Origin: Chitinophagales bacterium
Lineage (GTDB): Bacteria; Bacteroidota; Bacteroidia; Chitinophagales; CAIODY01
Assembly (NCBI GenBank): GCA_947449695.1
Contig: CANFST010000001.1
Span: 100,666-164,665, forward strand
Reading direction: 5' to 3'
DNA length: 64,000 nt
Part shown: in pieces, positions 53,776 to 59,578 of the stretch
Position numbering within the stretch: the stretch's first letter is position 1
Layout: each line of letters begins with the position of its first letter
Notes under the pieces: model-generated
What the model was told of the DNA's origin: nothing
The model's database searches: none
The model's input: the letters and a program-made list of their open reading frames with translations, nothing else
Program-made: the position numbers and the translations under genes

Positions 53776-53892
53776 ATGTCAAAACAATCAGCACCAAAAC
53801 CAGCACCGAAGCCTGCTCCTAATCCACTCTATCCAAGCACAAAACCAGGAAAGCCATCAGGCAAAGGCAGAGGTAACACTCCTAAAAAGTGA
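53776..53892 (+). CDS. 38-residue Pro/Lys/Gly-rich microprotein (missed by the ORF track)
   Basis: ATG at 53776 reads MSKQSAPKPAPKPAPNPLYP then STKPGKPSGKGRGNTPKK to TGA at 53890. A PAPKPA repeat opens it and the composition is strongly Pro/Lys/Gly with no hydrophobic residues to fold. A strong terminator follows within 5 bases. The clean start, stop and terminator suggest a real gene. It could be an unstructured nucleic-acid-binding or adaptor peptide. Confidence 0.55.
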   Translation: MSKQSAPKPAPKPAPNPLYPSTKPGKPSGKGRGNTPKK

Positions 53893-53894
53893 TA

Positions 53895-53926
53895 ACAAAA
53901 AAGGTCAGCAATGCTGACCTTTTTTA
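53895..53926 (+). terminator. Terminator after the microprotein
   Basis: GGTCAG and CTGACC pair around CAATG within an A-run/T-run frame (AAAAAAGG...CCTTTTTT). It closes the defence operon and lies before the convergent ImmA gene. Confidence 0.85.
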
Positions 53927-53995
53927 TATTGTTTCTGCTTTAAAATTCTGAAAAAAATTCAGTTAAGCGAAATTATTTTTAGAGTTGTAGATTAT

Positions 53996-54514
53996 TTAAT
54001 CTAAAATACCAAGTTTAGAAAGTCTAATACACATAGCAGTTGAACTCACATCAAATTTTTTTGAAAGAATTTGAATAGCTTCTTCACTTCCTAAATCAAA
54101 TTCAAGTTTAGCTGCTTCTTGTTTTACTAATGCTTCAGGCATCAATATAGCAGCGGCAAAAGCATTTGCTTCTTGTTCCAATCGTTGATTATGAGGGGTA
54201 TTTCCTGAAGTTTGGCTTCTGAACATTTTAAAATTCTTATCAACAAATAACTTGCCTTCTTCACGATGCAATTCATAGTGCCCAAGTTCATGAGCAATTG
54301 TAAATCTTCTGCGAACCTTAGATTCAGTATGATTTACACCAATAACCGCTTTGCCATTTTCAATGGCAAGCAACCCAGAAACATCATCACCTAATGGATA
54401 AGGTTTGATAAGTATGCCTCTTGATTTTGCAATTGATTCAATATTGATAGGCAACTGCAATTCAGGAATACTATTTAAAATAGATTCCACAGCCTGTTGT
54501 ACGTGTTTGTTCAT
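53996..54514 (-). CDS. ImmA/IrrE-type metallopeptidase
   Basis: In 172 residues the zinc motif RRRFTIAHELGHYELH (HExxH) is followed by NQRLEQEANAFAAAILMP, the third ligand region, as in ImmA/IrrE proteins that cleave or inactivate a partner XRE repressor. It sits 14 bases downstream of the XRE gene. The C-terminal segment SEEAIQILSKKFDVSSTAMCIRLSKLG is typical. Predicted role: derepression of neighbouring island genes upon a damage or infection signal. Confidence 0.9.
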   Translation of the reverse strand: MNKHVQQAVESILNSIPELQLPINIESIAKSRGILIKPYPLGDDVSGLLAIENGKAVIGVNHTESKVRRRFTIAHELGHYELHREEGKLFVDKNFKMFRSQTSGNTPHNQRLEQEANAFAAAILMPEALVKQEAAKLEFDLGSEEAIQILSKKFDVSSTAMCIRLSKLGILD

Positions 54515-54528
54515 TAACTGATGTTCAA

Positions 54529-54864
54529 TTAAATAGTTGAAAGAAAATTACGAAGAACAGTTTTAGTAGTTTTACTATTAAGGCTTGTATCGGAAATAAT
54601 GCTATTTATATTCAACTGCTGTACTTTTTTTTCTGGAGTTACTTTAGGTATTAGCTCAGTGTATTGAATATTCAGCAAATTAGCTATCATAATAAGTTGG
54701 TGAATTGAAGGGCGGTGTCTGCCTTTTTCCAAATTAATGATTGATGCTCTTGTAAGACTTAGGTAATCGGCTAGCACTTCTTGGCTAAACCCATTCTTTA
54801 CTCTTTCTTCTTTAATTAGTGTACCAATCATTCCATAGAAATTCTCTTGGTTTGTAATATTCAT
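54529..54864 (-). CDS. XRE-family transcriptional regulator, partner of ImmA
   Basis: The real start is ATG 54864 (MNITNQENFYG), because a near-perfect promoter lies at 54890-54919; the 85-residue upstream extension in the track is within promoter and leader DNA. The 111-residue protein has the HTH VKNGFSQEVLADYLSLTRASIINLEKGRH and a C-terminal tail. It is divergent from the ubiquitin-like operon and probably represses it and itself. Confidence 0.85.
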   Translation of the reverse strand: MNITNQENFYGMIGTLIKEERVKNGFSQEVLADYLSLTRASIINLEKGRHRPSIHQLIMIANLLNIQYTELIPKVTPEKKVQQLNINSIISDTSLNSKTTKTVLRNFLSTI

Positions 54865-54889
54865 AAGTGAAAGATTTTTTTTGACAGCG

Positions 54890-54919
54890 CAAAGGTAATC
54901 AATATTTTCATAAAAACAA
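54890..54919 (-). promoter_or_regulatory. Promoter of the XRE-ImmA unit
   Basis: On the minus strand TTG (54917-54919), 19 bases, then TACCTTTG (54890-54897) give a full Bacteroidota consensus. It fixes the XRE start at 54864. Confidence 0.8.
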
Positions 54920-54987
54920 TAGCATGTTTTATAAAACTTTACATCTTTATTTTTGAACAAATACTTTACTATTTCAATTTTTATAAT

Positions 54988-54995
54988 TACCTTTA
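54988..54995 (+). promoter_or_regulatory. -7 box before the structured leader
   Basis: TACCTTTA on the plus strand fits TAnnTTTG except the last base. Transcription from it would begin near 55002, just before the folded RNA region. No good TTG lies upstream. Confidence 0.35.
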
Positions 54996-55001
54996 TCCCC
55001 A

Positions 55002-55135
55002 TAAAAAACAAAAACCAAGCAGTGGAAACTACTTGGCTTTGTTTTAGAATGAGTAGATAAGGGTTAGCCCCCCGTCTATATTCTCTTTTAATTTGGTAAA
55101 TCAAAAGTAGGTACTTCATTCTAAAACGACAAGCC
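55002..55135 (+). ncRNA. Candidate structured RNA or leader, unrecognised
   Basis: The segment folds into a small hairpin (CCAAG..CTTGG, 55015-55036) and a long closing helix: 55035-55056 pairs with 55109-55135, sharing GGCTT and GTTTTAGAATGA against their complements. Inside are two further arms: one with TAGA/TCTA around GGG/CCC, and one with CTTTTAATTT pairing AAATCAAAAG. It is upstream of the XRE promoter on the minus strand, so it is more likely a plus-strand transcript. It matches no family I know. Confidence 0.4.
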
Positions 55136-55137
55136 TA

Positions 55138-55155
55138 AATGGAAATATTTCCATT
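55138..55155. promoter_or_regulatory. 18-bp perfect palindrome, operator candidate
   Basis: AATGGAAATATTTCCATT is its own reverse complement. It lies between the divergent XRE promoter and the ubiquitin-like operon, the expected place for the XRE repressor to bind. Confidence 0.5.
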
Positions 55156-55228
55156 CCGTTTCCACTCCTTCGGTTTATAACGATTAATTATTACTACGGC
55201 TTATTATTCCTTATTGTTGACTTAGACC

Positions 55229-55256
55229 CTAATGAACAGGTTCATTAGATCTTTTT
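55229..55256 (+). terminator. Hairpin with T run in the leader, possible attenuator
   Basis: CTAATGAA and TTCATTAG form a perfect 8-bp stem around CAGG, followed by ATCTTTTT. It is weak in GC but placed about 60 bases before the Ubl-E2 gene, so it may attenuate it. Confidence 0.4.
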
Positions 55257-55316
55257 CGTTGTGCAAAAAATGCACGACACAGTATTATTTTTTTAATAAC
55301 ATTTAATTTTTCAAAC

Positions 55317-56279
55317 ATGCATTTTAAATTTACGCTTAATAAAAAATCCCATGAATGGGATAAAAAAACAATCACTGGCTTCGAATTACGTGAAATCGGA
55401 ACCATTGATAAACATTCATCTCTATTCTACTCAGTAGAAGGACGTGATGAATTAGTTACGGACGAAAGAGAAATACTTTTAGCTCATGATGGAGTTGAAG
55501 TTTTCTATTCGGTGAAGAACCCTGAATTCAAATTTACCATTAATGGAAAAGAGTTTGAGTCGGAGAAAAAATGTATCTCGGAAACAGAAATTCGTAAGCT
55601 GGGTCACATTGATTCTTGCCAAGCTATTTTCCTGAAAACCCATCATGGGGATGAGTTAATTAAAATTCATCAAGAGGTTGATATTGCACCTTTTGGTACT
55701 GAACATTTCCTATCAAAAGCAATTGTTAAAGTAAAAGATAAGGGCAAGGAAGTAATTATTTACTTGTCAGCTGGCGAACACTCTGTAACTGAAATTAAAA
55801 AGTTAGCCAATGTTAGTGATGATTATGTTTTATCTCAAGTTGTTGATGGTCAATTTATCAAATTGGAAAATCATGCTCTTGTTCACATCAAAGGTTGTGA
55901 ACAGTTTGTGAGCAGTGTTCCATCTGGAGGCTCATCATCAATTATTCCTCATGAACAATTGGAAGATTTGAAACAATTGGGATTAACAGTAAGCGTAGCC
56001 TCTGAGGGAGGTTATGCTTATGTGTTAGTTGAAAAGCTGAAAATGCCTGATGGCTGTAATCCTAATGAAGTAGATGCTCTTATCTGCAACAGCATGAGGG
56101 ACAACTATCATAGTTCTCTTTTTCTTTCTTCGCATATTCAAGGTTGTCCACCATTGAATTGGAATCGTCAAAATGTTAGAATTTTGGATAGGAATTGGTT
56201 TGCTATTTCTTGGCAAACACAGCCTAATTTAAGTCTGACGGATATTTTAGTTAACCATTTAAAACCATTTCAAAAATGA
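55317..56279 (+). CDS. Three-ubiquitin-like-domain protein fused to a Prok-E2_E-like domain
   Basis: The 320 residues start with three beta-grasp repeats. Repeats 1 (~3-66) and 2 (~70-133) align closely (FKFTLNKK.../FKFTINGKEF..., both with REIGTID/RKLGHID and DEL). Repeat 3 (~136-200) is divergent. A diglycine at 204-205 (SSVPSGGSSS) leads into an E2-like domain (~212-318) with KMPDGCNPNEVDALIC and WFAISWQTQPNLSLTDIL. Multi_ubiq plus Prok-E2_E is a known bacterial pairing, usually with E1 and JAB genes, as here. Cys247, 257 and 277 are candidates for a catalytic residue; I cannot choose among them. Confidence 0.75.
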   Translation: MHFKFTLNKKSHEWDKKTITGFELREIGTIDKHSSLFYSVEGRDELVTDEREILLAHDGVEVFYSVKNPEFKFTINGKEFESEKKCISETEIRKLGHIDSCQAIFLKTHHGDELIKIHQEVDIAPFGTEHFLSKAIVKVKDKGKEVIIYLSAGEHSVTEIKKLANVSDDYVLSQVVDGQFIKLENHALVHIKGCEQFVSSVPSGGSSSIIPHEQLEDLKQLGLTVSVASEGGYAYVLVEKLKMPDGCNPNEVDALICNSMRDNYHSSLFLSSHIQGCPPLNWNRQNVRILDRNWFAISWQTQPNLSLTDILVNHLKPFQK

Positions 56280-57613
56280 AAACTAAAAGGTCAAAACTTA
56301 AATTGAAGATTCCAAAGGCAATCTATGATGAAGTTTTAGCAGACCTTAAAAGACCTCACCCGTTCGCTTATGAACGGGTGGGTTTTTTAAGTACCGCTAT
56401 ATCCGTTTCGGAATTGAAAGAACCCATTGTGCTTGTTACTGAATATCAAACCATTCCAAATGAAAATTACATTAATGACAAGAAAGTTGGTGCAAGAATA
56501 AATTCGGAAGCGATTGTTTCAGCTCAACAAAGAATTTACAATTCAGGTAATGGATGCTTACACGTTCACCTACATAATCATTCAGGGAAAACTCATGCAA
56601 GTGGGACTGATGCTGCTGAGCTACCAAAAGTTGTAGAAAGTTTTTGCAATGTTGATTCTAACGTAGCAAACGGCATCTTAATTCTTAGCAATGATTCAGC
56701 ATTTGCAGCTATTAAACTAAATGGAATAGAATATTTAATTGAACCTGAAATTATTTCCATTATTGGCTATCCGATGAAATTTATTTTTGACAATAATTCA
56801 TCTTCGATAACCAATGAGATGTTTAAGAGGCAATCTTTTTTGGGTAACCAATCTCAATTGTTGTTTGAGAAAATAAAAGTTGGTATTGTAGGTTATGGCG
56901 GCGGCGGCTCTCATATTGGTCAACAGTTAGCACATGTTGGATTTAAAAACATTTTCGTTTTTGATAACGACAAAGTTGAGCTCTCTAATCTTAATAGGTT
57001 GATAGGTGCTAAATATTCCGATGTTAAAAATGGAACGCAAAAAGTGAATGTTGCTAAAAGGATTATTAAATCAATTTTCCCAGCTTCAAAGCCAATCGGA
57101 GTAAACGATATTTGGCAGAACAGAACTGATTTACTTAATCAATGTGATATTGTAATAGGGTGTGTCGATTCTTATGCTGCTCGAAGAGATTTGGAAGCAC
57201 AATGTCGTCGACACATGATTCCATACATCGATATTGGGATGGATGTTCATAAAAAGACTGATTCTTCAAATTTAATTTCTGGGCAAATTATTCTTTCAAT
57301 GCCAAACATGCCATGTCTTCATTGTCTCGGCTTTTTAACCTCAGAACGCATTGGTGAGGAAGCTGCTAAATATGGTAATGTTGGGGGATTTCCTCAAGTC
57401 GTTTGGTCAAATGGTGTTTTAGCCTCAACAACTGTAGGAATTGTAGTTGATTTGTTATGCAATTGGACTAAAATTGAAGACAGAATTGTTTATCTTGAAT
57501 ATAATGGAAATAGTGGAACAATTACCGAATCAGATTTAGTAGAATTTTGCAAAAAGAATTGTACGCACTACCCAATTAAAGAAGCTGGTAAACCAATTTT
57601 CAAATTGGCTTGA
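56276..57613 (+). CDS. JAB deconjugase fused to ThiF/E1-like activating enzyme
   Basis: In 445 residues the N-terminal JAB/JAMM isopeptidase has HVHLHNHSGKTHASGTD: His98, His100, Ser109 and Asp112 fit HxH-x(8)-SxxD. The C-terminal E1 domain (~190-445) has VGIVGYGGGGSHIGQQLAHVG (ATP loop), FDNDKVELSNLNRL and GCVDSYAARRDLEAQC, with zinc-type pairs PCLHC (327-330) and FCKKNC (425-429). It overlaps the Ubl-E2 gene by 4 bases (ATGA), so the two are translated together. Predicted to activate and remove the Ubl. Confidence 0.85.
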   Translation: MKTKRSKLKLKIPKAIYDEVLADLKRPHPFAYERVGFLSTAISVSELKEPIVLVTEYQTIPNENYINDKKVGARINSEAIVSAQQRIYNSGNGCLHVHLHNHSGKTHASGTDAAELPKVVESFCNVDSNVANGILILSNDSAFAAIKLNGIEYLIEPEIISIIGYPMKFIFDNNSSSITNEMFKRQSFLGNQSQLLFEKIKVGIVGYGGGGSHIGQQLAHVGFKNIFVFDNDKVELSNLNRLIGAKYSDVKNGTQKVNVAKRIIKSIFPASKPIGVNDIWQNRTDLLNQCDIVIGCVDSYAARRDLEAQCRRHMIPYIDIGMDVHKKTDSSNLISGQIILSMPNMPCLHCLGFLTSERIGEEAAKYGNVGGFPQVVWSNGVLASTTVGIVVDLLCNWTKIEDRIVYLEYNGNSGTITESDLVEFCKKNCTHYPIKEAGKPIFKLA

Positions 57614-57708
57614 TGATTTTTAATAAGTTTTTTAGAACTAATTAATCTGGTTGATAATTGAAATTAATTGTTCTAAATCATCCAAAATTTGTTGAAAGTC
57701 TACTCCGC

Positions 57709-57741
57709 AAACAAAAGCCGCAATAAATGCGGCTTTTGTTT
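57709..57741. terminator. Terminator of the ubiquitin-like operon
   Basis: AAACAAAAGCCGC and GCGGCTTTTGTTT form a perfect 13-bp stem with a 7-base loop; usable from both sides. Confidence 0.85.
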
Positions 57742-57941
57742 GTTTGAAAACTCCTTTCACTTTGTCTGTAGAAATCAAAATTGTTTTTTTCACATTTCAT
57801 CAAGTAAATACAAGGCTTTGCTTTTATTTCTTTTTGTCAAGCTATCACTTTACTTTTTTGGTATTAAAGTAAACTAATAGCTTTACTAAAATAGCTTATT
57901 GAAAGTTAGAAATAGCAACACACTAGTTCACAAACAAAAGA

Positions 57942-57960
57942 TGTTCACGGAACGTGAACA
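57942..57960. repeat. 19-bp interrupted palindrome near the island end
   Basis: TGTTCACG-GAA-CGTGAACA lies in a convergent region with no promoter nearby, so it is more likely a recombination or protein-binding site of the element than an operator. Confidence 0.5.
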
Positions 57961-58092
57961 AAGACAAAAAATAAATTTTTCGAAAACTATTTCAATGAAA
58001 CAGAATTAACTATGAACTAAAACATGACCGTAAAAATAAATTTAACTATTACCAGAAATAGTTCGATAAGTCGTACCTTGCTTCCACTTCCT

Positions 58093-58129
58093 AAAAAGGA
58101 TATTCATAGAAATTATGAATATCCTTTTT
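58093..58129. terminator. Terminator of cdd
   Basis: AAAAAGGATATTCATA and TATGAATATCCTTTTT form a perfect 16-bp stem around GAAAT, 4 bases from the cdd stop; functional on either strand. Confidence 0.85.
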
Positions 58130-58133
58130 TATT

Positions 58134-58619
58134 TTAATGTAAATCTTTCGAACCAAAACTTAACGGTAAAAGACTTGAAACGCTTTCCAATTTGCAAATA
58201 GTTTTTCCTTCGCCTTTCATCAGGATTTTAATTGAATTTCCTGTTTCTTGTTCTTTCTCTAATAAAACCTGACGGCAAGCCCCACATGGTGAAATAGGCT
58301 CTAAAGTTGGTTTATTGAAGTTTTTAATAGTTACTGCAATAGCAATTATTTTCATCTTTGGATACAGTGATGTAGCTGCTGCAATTGCAATTCTTTCAGC
58401 ACATAAACCGATTGGAAAGCTGGCGTTTTCCTGATTAGTACCTGTTACAATCTTTCCATTTTCTAAAAGAATTGCAGCACCTACATGAAATTTGGAATAA
58501 GGAGCATAAGCCTCTGGAAGTACTGCCGAAGCAGCATTCATCAATTGTTGTTCTTCGTCAGGCAACTGATTTAGATTTTCAAATATTTTAAAAACCGTTT
58601 CAAATTTCAATTTTTTCAT
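58134..58619 (-). CDS. cdd: Cytidine deaminase
   Basis: This homotetramer-type enzyme converts cytidine and deoxycytidine to uridine. The 161 residues contain PYSKFHVGAAILLENGKIVTG, NQENASFPIGLCAERIA (zinc Cys and catalytic Glu) and PCGACRQVL (two further zinc Cys). It follows the enoyl-CoA hydratase gene with one base between them, so both are likely co-transcribed. It is the first core gene right of the island. Confidence 0.95.
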   Translation of the reverse strand: MKKLKFETVFKIFENLNQLPDEEQQLMNAASAVLPEAYAPYSKFHVGAAILLENGKIVTGTNQENASFPIGLCAERIAIAAATSLYPKMKIIAIAVTIKNFNKPTLEPISPCGACRQVLLEKEQETGNSIKILMKGEGKTICKLESVSSLLPLSFGSKDLH

Positions 58620-58620
58620 T

Positions 58621-59400
58621 TTACCAAGTAAGTTTTTCTTTGTTTAAAAACGCTGCAATTCCTTTTTTGCAATCGTCAGTTGCACGGGCATGGGCATTTT
58701 TCGAAGCCGCAAAATTCAATGCTTCATCAATTGATAAATTTTGAACATTGGCAATCATTTGCTTAGTCAACTCCAAAGATTTTGTGCTGGCTTGAGTAAG
58801 CAACTTTTCGCAAAACAGATTTACAGCATTTTGAATATTATTTTTTTCTTCTATAAAATTTATCAATCCCATTTGCAATGACTCGTTTGCTGAAATTATA
58901 TCGCCAGTGAGCAGTAATTGCTTGGCTTTTCCCTCCCCGATTTTTCTTAATAGAAATATCATAACAATTGCAGGAATGAATCCTATTTTAACTTCTGTAA
59001 ATCCAAATTTAGATTCGGGTGTTGCAAATGAAAAATCACAAACCGTTGCCAATCCACATCCACCAGCCAATGCAGCACCTTCAATTTGTGCAATTACAAT
59101 TTTTGGAAAATGATAAATCGTAGCGAACAATTCTTTTAAATGATTGCTATCTCCCAGATTTTCATTGTAAGAATTATTTTGCAATTGTTGTAAATAACCT
59201 AAATCAGCGCCTGCACAAAAAGCTTCACCGTTGGCTTTTAATATCACCAGTTTTACTTCAGTATCATTTTTTGCCGTTGCAAATGCACTCTTCAATTCAC
59301 TCACAACATCCGTATTTAAAGCATTCCGTTTTTCAGGTCGATTTAAAATGATAGTGGCAATGCGCTTTTCAACTGAATAAATAATATATTGATAAGTCAT
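58621..59400 (-). CDS. Enoyl-CoA hydratase/isomerase family protein
   Basis: The start is set at ATG 59400 (MTYQYIIYSVEKRIATIILNRP); the track adds 19 residues. The 259-residue crotonase-fold protein has NRPEKRNAL, EAFCAGADLGYL and IEGAALAGGCGLATVCDF, forming the CoA site and oxyanion hole. The active-site region FGFTEVKIGFIPAIV is consistent with a hydratase. It may act in fatty-acid or branched-chain degradation. Substrate undetermined. Confidence 0.9.
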   Translation of the reverse strand: MTYQYIIYSVEKRIATIILNRPEKRNALNTDVVSELKSAFATAKNDTEVKLVILKANGEAFCAGADLGYLQQLQNNSYNENLGDSNHLKELFATIYHFPKIVIAQIEGAALAGGCGLATVCDFSFATPESKFGFTEVKIGFIPAIVMIFLLRKIGEGKAKQLLLTGDIISANESLQMGLINFIEEKNNIQNAVNLFCEKLLTQASTKSLELTKQMIANVQNLSIDEALNFAASKNAHARATDDCKKGIAAFLNKEKLTW

Positions 59401-59552
59401 AAATTTCTTTTTGTTTATTCTTTTGTGTAAAGAAAAGAAAAAACTACAGAATATCAATTTGCAAAATGCAAGTGTGTAAACAAATCAGCAATAAACATTT
59501 TTATGATTAGATAATTTTTGACGACTCAATTTTTTTGCGATAAAAAAACTAT

Positions 59553-59560
59553 AATTTTGA
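59553..59560 (+). promoter_or_regulatory. -7 box before the rel gene
   Basis: TAATTTTG fits TAnnTTTG 18 bases before the ATG. TTG occurs upstream but at a short spacing. Confidence 0.4.
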
Positions 59561-59578
59561 AACTGAAAAATAACAGGA

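Larger units (their letters stand above)
57614..58133. other. Island right end, 520-bp intergenic region
   Basis: The region lies between two convergent genes. It contains a terminator (57709-57741), a TGTTCACG-GAA-CGTGAACA inverted repeat (57942-57960), a weak resemblance to the tRNA 3' end (58061-58090) and the cdd terminator (58093-58129). The plus-strand ORF at 57689-57877 crosses the terminator and is not a gene. The island boundary should lie here. Confidence 0.6.

Noticed and set aside
54865-55119. N-terminal extension of the XRE protein in the ORF track
   Set aside because: A consensus promoter at 54890-54919 lies inside it, so translation must start at 54864.
55002-55316. Retron ncRNA or CRISPR/tracr-like RNA
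   Set aside because: No reverse transcriptase, Cas protein or repeat-spacer array occurs in the window; the region is kept only as an unclassified structured RNA.
57689-57877. 62-aa plus-strand ORF
   Set aside because: It runs through the perfect 13-bp terminator stem; composition is Phe/Leu/Lys-rich low-complexity sequence.
34791-58090. Exact direct repeat (attL/attR) of the tRNA-Val 3' end
   Set aside because: No identical copy of 12 or more bases was found by eye right of the island; only an 8-of-11 match exists, so attR is not annotated as a feature.
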